In this document: one piece after another, positions 46,723 to 58,407 of the stretch
Position numbering within the stretch: position 1 is the stretch's first letter
How the letters are laid out: each line of letters starts with the position of its first letter
Assembly: GCF_036884655.1 (NCBI RefSeq)
Contig: NC_088340.1
Location: forward strand, 8,185,001 to 8,249,000
DNA from: Musa acuminata AAA Group
Lineage: Eukaryota; Streptophyta; Magnoliopsida; Zingiberales; Musaceae
Length of the DNA: 64,000 nt
Direction: 5' to 3'
Made by a program: the position numbers and the translations under genes
The notes under the pieces: model-generated
The model's database searches: none
Seen by the model: the letters and a program-made list of their open reading frames with translations, nothing else
Told to the model about the DNA's origin: nothing

Positions 46723-49700
46723 ATGGAGGGGGTGGCCGAACCCTATCAGGCACCGGCTAAGCGCCTGAAATCCCTAGCCGGAACCATGGCTCCGAGCTCC
46801 GAATCGACCGGCAAGGGCAAGGAGAAGATGGAGCCGGAGCTTACGGCTGCTGCAGGCGAGGGTTCTTCGGCTGCGGTGGAGGAGGAGGAGGGGGAGACGT
46901 GCGGCATCTGCTTCTCCGATTGCAAGCGGTCGATCCGCGGTCGAATCGACAGCTGCGACCACTACTTCTGCTTCGTCTGCATCATGGAGTGGGCCAAGGT
47001 TGAGTCACGGTGCCCCCTCTGCAAGCGGCGGTTTCGGTCCATCCGCCGACCCCCGGTGGATGGGATGTTCGTCGTTGAGCGGGTCGTCGATGTTCCGGTC
47101 CGCGACCAGGTCAGGCGAATTAGTTGAAAGTAGCAAATTATGTGGATCTTGCTTAATTGCTCAATGTTTCGTCTTATCAATAACAACTAGGATGTGCAAC
47201 TGTCGTTGGAACTGATTTGCTTGTCTTGTCTCAAAGCGCCCAGGACAACGAGATTTATGATAGGCTTGCACATATGCACACAATTGTCATTCTAAGAATT
47301 GATTTGTTTCTCTTTTCTGAATACAGTTTCGAATCAGTTCAACGCCTATATTGTAAAAGAAAAATTGAAACTTGATCTATGGTGTGAAGAAATAGAGGAG
47401 GGGAGATTAAATAAAGTAGTAAATTTTGTACAAGAATAGGATGGTTAGCTTGGCCAAGGCTTCGTCTATAAGCATACACAAGACCAGGATAATGATTATT
47501 TAAACATGGGCGTTAATGCTCTTTGATGCTTGTGTGAAGTAAATCATGGTTTGCTGTGTCATATCTTGTACCATCGTTACTTAATGTCAGGAGTGGAGAT
47601 GTTAAGGACCTCTTGGACTTGGCAAGTGAGGGTAGATAAACTTCTTGAGAAGAAATAAGTATTACAAATTTGTGTACCAATTAACCATGTAGTTAATCCC
47701 TTGAAGTTGAGTGTATTTGGTGTGAGCATTGGTGATATTTGATCATTTCTTAAATAAATGGAGAACTCCATCTGGGGATTCTATTCGATATGCTAGGTTG
47801 GTGTTGCTTTCCTTAATGAGAACTTGATTTTGATAGATGTGCTTATTCATACTAAAAAAGGGCAAAATTTTCCCTTATTCCTTTCATCCTATTGTGGATG
47901 CACAATTTCTTTGTCTCTACCAAGCACAAGTGTGTGAGAATTATAATTTTACCCAGCTCAGTACCTTTCAGTTGGTATTTACTAGTCCGATCAGTTAGTG
48001 GAAAGTGGATACTTAAAATTGAGCAGTCCAGTCTTCTATGCTTATCCGTTCTTTTGAAAAAAAAAAAAAACACAATGCAGTAGGGCTCATGAGGAATCAT
48101 GAACCTCATGTTCCCTCACAAGTTTCCTCTCCACCATCATTGCTCATGCATCCACCGCTATCGGCCACCGGCTCTAGTACATCTCATCCTTCTTTTTTTC
48201 TCCTCTTCTCCCTCTACTGTTTCCTCTCCTCCTCTATCTTTTCCTTGGAACAGACCAAACCTATATTGGTCCGGCAATGGGCTGGTTACGATACCTGGAA
48301 TTGAAAACCTTGGTTGTATCATAAGATGAAAAGGATGCTTCTTTGCCATGCACTTGCTGTTACAGTCAGTAACTGTTCAGCCGTGACCCTAAGGTCGTCG
48401 CGGCTTGGTTCGGGTCCGGAAGGTGGTGGTCAAAGGATGGGGAGTCTCCTCGGGCCCGCTGAGTCTCCGAAGGCTTCGTACCTGCACCAAGGTCGGGTCG
48501 GGGTGCTCGACCCGACCCCTCCGACGATCAAGTTAGCGAAAGATGTGGAGGGGGTTTTTGGGAGGAGGAGAAACCTCCGAGTATTGAGTATATTGAGAGC
48601 CTCCCCTTTTGCTTAGGACTTAGGGGTATTTATAGAGGAGGTTAGTATTACCTGACTTGACCGCCTGCTGGAGTGAGGGGGTACCTCTGATGGCGTCTGA
48701 CGCGGCTGCTGGGGTCGCGTGGCGAAGCGGTTCGTAGCAGGGTATGGGCGGGGGGTAGGCCATTGTCCTGCCTTGTCGTGGTCAACCATGCAGGGTCGGA
48801 GGTCGCCGTTCAGCAGCGGGAGTTGTCAGGGCGGGTCTAGTCACCGTTATTGCTTTTCCGGGGGCTGTCGTCACGGCGCGTCGTCCGACCAGTATTTTCC
48901 CTATCACTTGCTATCCTTATTTATTATAACCTTGCTTATGAGCTTTGAATTCTTCACCAGTTGCATTGCCTTAAAGTGAACTGTGAACCAACAACAATAT
49001 CCAAGAGATTTTAGTAATGATCTATCTGGTAGGAGTTTCAAATAGTTTTACCACCATTTCTTGTATGTAGTTCACTTCCTCTCTCCCTTCCTTCTCTTTC
49101 TACCTTCTCTTCTAAATACCAGTACAAGTCTGGAGGTAGATTGCACAGTATCTGATTCTTCTTAAAATGTTTTTGGAGGGATTTTCTGCAATTTAATGTA
49201 GGACTAGAAATGGTAGATATATTAAGGAAATAACCTTATTATTTTTTCTATCATTGTTTATGACCTTTGACTTTGGTGGTTAGATTTGCAATGCTTGTAG
49301 TGATTTGCTTATTTGTATTGGTTGTTTTTTATATGATATAATATCTTGTTTCTTGTTGAATAACATTTTTACTAAATTATATGGAACATGGAAAACTCAT
49401 AATACTGTGTAACATTATTTATTCACCAAAATGACTTCTCTTTTTATAATAAAAAAGGATTTGCTGTGTCATCATATGCGAATTGTGTAATATCCATATT
49501 TTCTTGCTTTGTCATCTATTTGATACTTCCTATATATGAAAAGGTGTTTTGTCTTTTTACCATAAGGCTATTACATATATACCTCTGATAGTTAGAAGAA
49601 TTTAAAATGATCCTAGAGGTATAGTACCAGACTTTGTTGCCATATTTTAATTTTTTTTATGTTTTAGATCAAGAAAATCGATTTTATACATGTTAATACA

Positions 49701-52700
49701 ATTTTACACATGTTTAGATCATCTTTGTGAATATATTGAAACAAAGGTTAAAAATCTCGATTTAGTACTGATACTGATCCTTGGCTTAACTGGTATGGTA
49801 TCAGTCCAGACCGTCATACCATGTGATTATACAGGTTGGTACTGGCTGAACCACTAGAGGCAGAGAGTGAAAGAGAGATGAGGCCATGAGGGAAGGATAG
49901 GGTGGAGAGGTGTACACTTGAGGGTTTGACAAACAATGATTAAGGTGACCTTGTTGGGGAAGTAGGTAGCATATGCAAAACTTGATGAAGGTGGTGGTGC
50001 AGCAAGATTCATCTGTCCCACTGTTGCTCATCCTATGAGGCTTAGCAGGACTAGACAGAGGGGGGAGATTGAGGTGGAGGCGGCAATAGAGCAAGAGGGG
50101 GGAGAGAGAGAAAGAGATACTAGTACTTGTTTGTTATCTTACTGGGAAATCCAGTCCAAACTACTCATACAATTTTGCTTGAATTATTGAATGGGAGGAC
50201 CTTAGTTGGCATCTTGTTGTTCTTCCCACGTTTGGTGCTGCCTTTACTTCTTGAAGGCAGTTTTTAATTGTTATTCTGTTTATGGCCGCATAGAACATAT
50301 ATTTTTATGATTGCCACCTCTGTTGTACTCTGTTTTTAGCATCACCACCTCTGTTGTACTCACTATTTGTACCTTTTTTTTCCTTACTATCTGACATTGT
50401 GATGTGAGACAGATACTTGGATACCAAATTTGATGATATCACACCATTGGAAAAATCATTATAGTTTCATGTCATTTATATATAATGCTGGGAAATATAT
50501 TTTTATTTATTCGGTCATTCTCTGATGATCTTAGAACTCACCTCATTCCTCTTTTTATGCTTGTTTTATGCTTGTTTTATGCTTGTAAGCTTTGATCAGC
50601 TAGCTATCTTATGTGTTTTGAAGTTATTCTCATTTTGTTATCTGAAGTGATTTCTAGCAAATTATTCAAAACAATCTGGTAAATTAAGTGCCTTGGTCTC
50701 CTTGTTTGAGGTTGATACAAAAATTGTTCCAGTTTGCAGGTTTACCATCCACTTGGCAACGAGAGTGTGGCCCTTTCAGATCCATATGCACATGTGAGCT
50801 GCAGTATATGCCATGGTTCTCAAAATGAGGAACTGCTGCTCCTATGTGACTTATGTGATTCAGGTTCTCACACTTATTGTAGTGGTCTGGGAACTATCGT
50901 ACCTGAGGGTGATTGGTACTGCCCCGATTGCACCATTTCCAGGGATAAGCATTTGAAATCTCAGTTTGATGATGATCGTTGCCCTCAAGATTCCGTAAAA
51001 AATGTGGATACGACTGAAGTGCCTGAACAATCAGTGTCAATCTATGACATTGTAGCTGATGAAATCACTTCTAATTCATCAAGAAGGTTCTCAACTATAG
51101 ATGTTCTTGAACCACAAAGTACTGGTTGCATATCACCATCCAGAAACTCACATCATGGTGAAAATCAAGACTCTGGACTACTGACTGACCAGTCTTCCTC
51201 TGTTTCTACTGTTGGAAAAACTTTATGTGGCCCAGCAAAATGTATTGATACGGGAGCTAGAACCTTGCGCAATTGTCGTAATTTGCATGATCGTATACAA
51301 GCCCTGCGTGAAAATTGGAATTCGCTTCGTGCTGGTTCATTGCACTTTTCTTCAAATTTTTTGGGTGCAAAGACAAATGAGAAAAGACAATCACTTCCTG
51401 CAAGAACTAGTCCTAACATATCAAGACAGCGAACCACCACATCCCACATCAACAGAGAGCAAACATCTGCTAGTGCTTACGGTAGTCCTCACATATCAAG
51501 ACAGCAAGCCACCACATCTAACACAAACAGAGAGAACACATCTGCTAATGTTTATGGCAAGACAGCTAATATTGGAAATTCACAGGATATTGACAAAGCC
51601 TGGAAAATGATGAAAATTGCAAAGGCAACACAAGCAACTCAAAGAGATAGCAAAAGTGATAATTTTCTAAATTCCCCTGGTAAGAGGAATGTTGTACAGG
51701 ATGCTGTAAACTACCCTAGCAAGGCTAATGTCTTGAAAGGAACTGAAAAACTTCAGTCTGGCTCGAGCAATTGCAATGGTAAATCACGTGTTGGCAAAAT
51801 AACTCTTGGTACTGGATCAGATGACAGATGTTTCACTTTATATCAGAGTCAATGGTCCCAAAGTGATTTCAACCAAACTCCAGATGCACATAAAGTGACT
51901 GATTTGCAAGGACCTCGTTGGATGGGTGATCTAGCACAACAGCTAGTCTCATCCGGTACTTCAACAAGGTCTAATTTTCAAGAGTCAATGGTCAATCCAG
52001 GTTCTGTCACTTGTTCACAATCATGTGTTTCCACCCCACCATCTAAAAAGCTGATTAATTTCAGTACCTCAAACATTGAAGCCAACAGAGAAGAAGTCAA
52101 CGGGAACAAGATGGATGGGAATTTGACCATGAATAATGATAGGGCAAAAAGCAATTCCAGCAGCAATTCTAAATCATTGGATGAGATCAACTTGAGTCTT
52201 CCAAGTAGAGAGCGACATTTTGATAATAGGAAATGTGATTTGGGTACACATGTTTGTGGTAGTTTGATGAAAACCAATGGTTTAGCTGACAACAGTTCTA
52301 AAAGTGAGATTCAGTCTTTGGTTAAGCTAAACTTAAAATTGCTAAGCAGAGATCAACAATTAGGTAACTATGCTACTTCACCGAAAAATTCATTTTACTA
52401 CTGTATGCAGAGAATAGAAGTTGCTACTCTTTCATACTTCTAATATCAATCTCAACTTAAGAGTTATCCAATGGCCATCTTGATGTCCTCTTGCCAGGTT
52501 TTGATTGTTCTGATGTTTTAATGCTGTATGAATCCCCTTGTTTTCTTGCTTTAATTAAATTTGGTCATTGCATGATCACACAGTTAATCTTGGAATTAAT
52601 CATGTTTGTATAAACTGGCTTAACATCTGCATCTTTATCGTAAGGCTTTTAGCTCGCTGTTCTATAAATATTTTTGACTGATCTCAAAACATTGTGACGT

Positions 52701-53337
52701 TAGATATCTTTTTACTATTTCTACTGTACATTTAAAATTTTAAGACTGGAAAAGAAGACTCCTTTCTGAGAATTTACAACTTTAGACTTGGATAATCATT
52801 AGCAGTTAGGACAAATATATGGTTCAACAAATATCACCTGTACTTCCTGTTGATTTAATGATCTCTTTCTTGTTTTCTTTTACTTTTCCTTAAGTTATAA
52901 CCATGCAATACTGGATTACAAATTGTGTCCCCATAAGCTAGTCTGTTAACAATCTGGCTACATTGTGGGGTCCAAGATCTTTGATATGAAACAATGTTAC
53001 AAATTTAATTTTATGATTCTCTAGCAATGCCTCTTTTTGATGAACAGATCTAGTTTGATATCCTTAACAGAAAGAATATGTTGAGTAGATGTTGCTTTCT
53101 GCAGGAGCTGCGAGATTCAAAGAAGTTGCAAGAATTGCTACCCATACCATCTTGGCTGCTTGTGGGTTGGAACACTCGAAGTCAAGTGCTCGTTCTTTCC
53201 CCAGTCCAGTATGCCAACACTCGGAACAAATTAAGCAGCATCGGAAGTCTAAACTGATGCCCAGTTCTTGTCGAGAATGCTTCTTTACATTTGTGCAGAA
53301 CGTTGTAAACTCTGTTATGACCGAAAAAAATTTATAG
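46723..53337 (+). CDS. RING plus PHD finger protein (putative nuclear E3/chromatin reader), three coding exons
   Basis: Exons 46723-47109, 50740-52363 and 53105-53337 join in phase to 747 residues. A C3HC4 RING lies at residues 60-100 (C60-x2-C63, C78-x-H80, C83-x2-C86, C97-x2-C100). A C4HC3 PHD finger lies at 150-193 (C150, C153, C165, C168, H173, C176, C190, C193). The split between exons 1 and 2 falls between the two domains. The long middle is Ser/Asn-rich and probably disordered, with an in-frame duplication of 25 residues (51409-51558). The C-terminal exon has an ordered-looking segment (FKEVARIATHTILAACGLEHSK). RING suggests ubiquitin ligase activity and PHD histone-tail binding; neither is tested here. 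The start is the first ATG after the TATA box. Intron 1 (3.6 kb) holds a solo LTR. Confidence 0.9.
48353..48911. mobile_element. Solo LTR with 5-bp target duplication (CTTGC), inside intron 1
   Basis: The LTR spans 48358-48906 (549 bp), beginning TGTTACAG and ending CCCTATCA, so it has TG...CA ends. It is flanked by direct CTTGC copies at 48353-48357 and 48907-48911, the 5-bp target duplication expected of LTR retrotransposon integration. It is GC-rich in AT-rich intron DNA and has a GGTATTTATAGAGG TATA-like stretch near 48627. No internal element sequence or second LTR is present, so it is the product of LTR-LTR recombination. The superfamily is not assignable from the LTR. Confidence 0.85.
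51409..51558 (+). repeat. In-frame 75-bp tandem duplication in RING/PHD exon 2
   Basis: Copies at 51409-51483 and 51484-51558 align without gaps by eye and encode related 25-residue units (SPNISRQRTTTS and SPHISRQQATTS begin them). The reading frame is preserved. Confidence 0.85.
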
Positions 53338-54230
53338 CAGTCAACTCTGATGTCAGTCTGAATCATATAATATGTATAATTATTATTATGTTACGCCCCC
53401 TGGATAACTGAGGGAGCAAGTGTAATTCCATGTTTGTTTTTTGTCTCATTTGGATCACTAATTGCGTAATATGGTGGGTATACTTGCGAATACATTTATG
53501 TGAATAGCAAATGGATTTCACATCTTTATAAACATATTTGAGCTATGTTTTATGGTCACTCGGCCATCTCTCATCTGTAACTTGGTTTTGTTCCAATTTT
53601 TCTTCTCTGGATGGGATGTTGATGTGCTAATCCCTACTGGCTCGATATAGTCTTTTCTTTGCCAGCGCACTATTACTCTCCTGATTTAGCCCTATGAAAT
53701 GGTGCAATGCCATTACAAACACCCTTTGTAGCTGGATTTTTCAAAGCAAAAATTATGGCCATAGTTTCATTTTGAGAGGTGGTTTGGTCGCCACTCAACT
53801 ATTTTTTCTTTTCAATACTAGTGCATTCGAGCATGATCTCTGAGCTTGATAAATATGAAAACATAATAAGAAATAATATTAATAGAGAGGAGAAGTGCAC
53901 CTACCATTCGTGATGCATGTGATCAGAGTTGGAGAAATTATAAATGCATGGTTTGAATCTACAACTGATAGGATCCGACAGAGGATAGATCTTAGTGACA
54001 TTCAACTCTTTTTTGTGCAGGAGCAGACGTTACCACGACGAACGTAAATGCCTTCCAATATTTGTTGGGACGTGATTGGAGTGGTAGATGAAACGCCCTG
54101 GGTGAACCATCGTGCATGCTTCCAAAAGACGCCGGCCACTTAGCAGGATAAAAAGAAGAAAGCGAGCAAAGCAGAGCAAGCGTGAGAGGTAACGACAAGA
54201 CGGGGCTTCCGGGCGCGAAAACGCCATCGT
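53338..54230. other. RING/PHD 3' UTR and intergenic DNA
   Basis: AT-rich sequence with the likely 3' UTR on the left. No gene is seen. Confidence 0.4.
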
Positions 54231-54374
54231 CCACGTGTCGGGAGACGAACGGGGCCCACACTTCGCTGCCTCGCCTCCCCGTCCGCATCAGACCGGGAGA
54301 AGGTGACAGGCGAAAGGACGCCGGGTCACGTGTGGAGTCGCATCGGTGATCGCATCACTCGCTCGATCCCGTGT

Positions 54375-54404
54375 CTCGGCCTCGGCCTCGGCCTCGGCCT
54401 CGGC
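54375..54404. repeat. (CTCGGC)5 hexanucleotide microsatellite
   Basis: Five perfect CTCGGC copies in a row. Confidence 0.95.
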
Positions 54405-55278
54405 GGCGGGTTCCATGAGTTGCCGAGCTTCGTGGCGTACGACCGCTTGTGTTGTGGAAAATCCTGTTCCCTGTGTTAGAAGAGACATCGAAGCCGTACC
54501 CGCCTTCCCCACCACCCTCGTGTGGTTGATGGGCGTGCACCATCACATCGCCGAGTCCACCGCACGTGCCCCCTTCCCCTGCCTTAAATACCCTAAATAC
54601 CCCCAGTTCTGGCTCTTCAGACGCAGACGGACGGCAACAGACGACCGTCTTGACGGAGGACTCGTCCGTGAACTACGGGTGGGGCCGGCCCCGCGCGCCC
54701 CTTTGCGCCCAACCCATGTGGCGACGCCCGAAAAGGTCAGGCCCTCCACCACCGTCCTCACGTGCCCCGCGGCGCCTGGGCCCCTCCGTTCCGCTTCTCG
54801 CGACAGAGACGTCCGCCGGATCCCCTCCATCGCCCCAAACGTCCTTTTCTTACCCCCTCACACTTCACTCCCACCCCGCGCAGGGACCCCGAGACAAGCG
54901 GGTCCCGCGTATGCCGCCGCGACTCGGCCAACGAGAAAGCGGATAAGGGAGGCGGGTCGTTCGTCGAACGTGTGGAAGCCATCGATCTCGTCGACACATG
55001 TGCGCCGGTCATGAAAGCCGCGTACCCCACCACAAAGCCCGGTATTTTGTGGGACCCGCCGTGCGCTGGCCACGTGATGAGTGAGGCGACGGTAGGCGAG
55101 CCCTCCATTTTTTAAACCACGTGACGCCACCTCATCCACCAACCATCTCCCGTCGCTTGTCCTCTCCGATAACGTAACCAAAAGAGAACGAAGACGCCAC
55201 CCACGAGACTAAAACCAATCTCTCCCTAATATAATACACATACATTACATTAACCGTATCATATCACACACAAAAGCG

Positions 55279-55288
<10 letters not shown>

Positions 55289-55326
<38 letters not shown>
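55289..55326. repeat. (AG)19 microsatellite
   Basis: 38 bp of uninterrupted AG. Confidence 0.95.
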
Positions 55327-55327
<1 letters not shown>

Positions 55328-55330
55328 CAC

Positions 55331-58300
55331 TGATAAATTACAGATCCCTAAGCGGATATCTTAAAAGAGAATGTTCACGAGTACGAACAAAAACCTCAGC
55401 TTAGTTGTATTAGTTAATTAAACCCCCTTAGCTCTTCTCCTTTCGAATTCTAATGCTAAAGTGCCCTTCCTTCCCCGCTGATTCCTGTGTTCATCATGAA
55501 CGTGGTGGTGTTGCACTGTTGCTTCCTTCGCGTGCAGTACTGGAATCTTCTTCCCCCCTGTCCGTGTCCTCGTCTCCTCCCTCCCTCTCTCTCCCTAAAG
55601 AAACGATGCTACGCAGCTCCACCAAACAACGCATGTGTATGATGTTGATGGACCTGCAACAGCAAAACAAAAGTCGCCGTCCACCCACTCTTTGCTGTGT
55701 GTCTCACGCAACAAGCCTGGAATCAAAGCACACACATAACAAAAACTATGTGAGCTTTTGTCGTTTTGGTTTAGAAAGGTTGGCGTGGGAGTGCTTGTTT
55801 CTCTTTTGTGCAGGTGGCTGTGAACACCGGAGGTGTGGGAGTCATGTGTGACAATTATATGTTATGATGACCTTTGTTATTTTAAGTTGATGATGATGAG
55901 ACAAAGCTAGATGGAAGTAATCAGATATAGTATGTGGTGTTTCGATGGAGACAAACGTATAGGAGCTTCAAGCATGCTGTGCCCGATGCATGTTAACGGT
56001 GTTAGGATGCATGGGAAGCAAGTTTCTGTAGGGTTCTAACTGGGAAAGTAGATGATATAAATGATTGAGACTGGTTGTTCGTTAGATCTAGAGCAACGGA
56101 TATGATTGGCAACGATGGCTATCGTCTTGGCTCTCAACTTCAAATCTGAGATGCAGACAGAAGCACATGTGGAAACATCACAGTTTGGCATCGGTAATTG
56201 AGGATTTCTAGAGCTGCGTGTATGCGTACACTGATCAAGTATACAGGCAGATAAGAGAGCATAAGTTATGATCCGTCATTATTTTTCTAAATAATAAGAA
56301 TAATCGTTATTAAATTTCACAAAAAAGATGTAAAATATGATTAGAAGGCTGCTAATCATATGGCTAACGATGGTCTTTGAAGCATTGGTTTTAATTAGGA
56401 ACAATGAAATGGATGTCTTGGGGTTTAAAAGACCTGCAATGCAGAGAACCTGAGATGAAATGTACAGGGAGACGGACAAGCCAGGTGACTCCGACGAGGG
56501 GTTTTTAGGGTTCTACTGCAGGTCAAAGGAGGCTCCTGATGTTGTCGTACTTGAGCTGCTTGCCACTGTTCGCACGTGTGGTGTTCCCAGTGAAGTCATC
56601 TGATCACGACCTGCCATCAGAGAGACATGGGCCTCAGACACGCAGATCTCATTGCACGCTATAGAGAGGTGTGCCATGCTCAGATCCTTTGCTCTCTGAG
56701 GGACCGCACGCACCTCTGTCAGCATGTGTGGCGCTGTGGTCGTCTTCTTACCCATCAGACACAAGACAACAGAAACGGACAAGAAAATGGCGTGGGTGTA
56801 GCTCTTCACTTGGCCATGGCTTGTTGGTTGTCGAGTGATATGCCTACTGTTTACTGCGGCCACTCAATCCGCACGGTGGTATCGTGCATGTCGTTTTTGC
56901 GTTTACCTGTTTTGAGCGTTCCATGTATACTACATATATATATATGTTTTATGTCTCTTTGACCATGTTTATCTCCTGAAGCAATTCTATATCTTTGCTG
57001 ATTTATATGTTTATAACATATTTATCTCATGTAATCTCTGTCAGAAAAAGAAAATAACATAATCATCTCACTCTTGGCATTCACCAAATGGGTGGCAGTT
57101 GACAGTGTGATCCACAAAAAGTTTCACCCGAGTGGATCAATCAGATGCTGAAGCAAACAGTGAAAAAGGATGCAGCAGGCACATTTCTTTCAGGAAATGG
57201 GAGAAGCCACGAGCCTCATGTCAACAGCTGCACGAACAAGCTTAGAAAGAAGACTACAACTATACCAAAAGGATCGAAGCATTTCATTCATAACGCGAGC
57301 TCCACCAGGCACGCTCCTTCCATGCATGTGCATGCTGGATAGAGATATCCTGTTCTTCTACCTTTCTTCCCTTCCTTTTACGTGTGATCTCTCCATCCCA
57401 TCAGAGACGAGATTTCTCGAGATATTATGTGATTAATATCAGTAACTTGTCATCCATGGGCTTGAGATATGTAAACATCAGATCTCAGGGATTTCTGAGA
57501 CGGAGAAACGGGAAGACAGGTTGCCGAAAGATGATGGCTCTGATGTGGAGGGGAAGTGGGCGGGGAATCTGCAACACATGAAGAGCGTCGAGGCCTTCTC
57601 CTCCCGCAATTCCCGCTCATGTGCCTGTCACGTGTCTCCATTATTATTATATGGGTGATATTTATTTAATGTGATTTGCGCCTAATCATCACCTTATGGG
57701 ATTTAATTAAAGGTTTTTGGAGTCAACGACCAACTGCGGTCAACCGCCGTACGTCACGTGCACTTCCACCCGCCGCTTCGTCGCCTGCCTGGTGAGAGAG
57801 CAGCCGTACGATCCGATCTCGCCCACGGGAACGCTACGGCGGAAGCACGTCTACCGACGTGATGTAAGCACGCGCGAGGCCGTGAAGAGACGCTGGCGTG
57901 ACGGCGTTAGTCCCCTGGAGGAAACGGCGAGCGGGCGACGGGAAACGATAAATAAAAGCGAGAGGGGCGGAAAAGGAAGTGGGTTGAGCGCGGCGTGTTG
58001 AGTTGAGATCTTGGCGGAGCCGCTCGTTACTTCCTGTGCGAGCGAGGCGAAATTTTCCTGAAGCAGAAATACGCCACTATCTCTTCCTCTGTTCCGATTC
58101 CGTCTAAAAAGAAAGTTCGATCGGTCTGCTCTGTTGAATGCGCTCGGCTTCTCCTCCACAGGTTAGGGATTCAAGAGAACTCTGTCGTAGATGAGATGGA
58201 GCCTTTTTTTCTTTTTCTCTTTTGTGAACTTCTGATTTCAGCAAAGGATTAGTCTGATACCGCGGGCGATCGATTAGGTCTGCTTCCGCAGGAAGACAAT

Positions 58301-58407
58301 TGGGTGTAATTCTACTGCTGTCGTCATGAATCCTTCACGAGAAACCGCAAAAGATAGCAATTTGGAGTGAGTGAGGAAAAAGGTTTTTCTTTTGGTGGTC
58401 AGGGAGA
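55331..58407. other. Intergenic region upstream of the BIM gene
   Basis: Open stretches at 55453-55851 (plus) and 56513-56863 (minus, 116 codons) show no family I recognise. There is an inverted repeat at 56665-56717 and two CACGTG boxes near the right edge. The last several hundred bases should hold the BIM promoter and leader. Confidence 0.4.
57629..57760. promoter_or_regulatory. Two G-boxes (CACGTG) upstream of the BIM gene
   Basis: CACGTG at 57629-57634 and 57755-57760, about 780 and 650 bp upstream of the BIM start codon. Both are palindromic bHLH target sites; BIM and related bHLH proteins bind E-boxes of this class. That they act here is inference. Confidence 0.5.

Larger units (their letters stand above)
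54231..55330. promoter_or_regulatory. GC-rich region with six CACGTG G-boxes, no convincing gene
   Basis: CACGTG occurs at 54232-54237, 54327-54332, 54563-54568, 54759-54764, 55071-55076 and 55118-55123. The stretch is GC- and CpG-rich with many overlapping open frames on both strands, which I regard as compositional. A TTAAATACCCTAAATACCCC stretch near 54585 may be TATA-like. A (GA)19 run ends the region, and such runs are common in plant 5' UTRs. It looks like a strong promoter or CpG-rich regulatory island for a transcript I cannot identify. Confidence 0.5.

Noticed and set aside
54346..55115. Long overlapping open frames on both strands (up to 222 codons)
   Set aside because: Their composition is Arg/Pro/Ser-rich in every frame and reflects GC content. 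No domain or family resemblance, and no splice-consistent model.
56513..56863. Minus-strand frame of 116 codons ending in a Ser/Thr-rich tail
   Set aside because: No recognisable motif, no splice partners, and it overlaps an inverted repeat.
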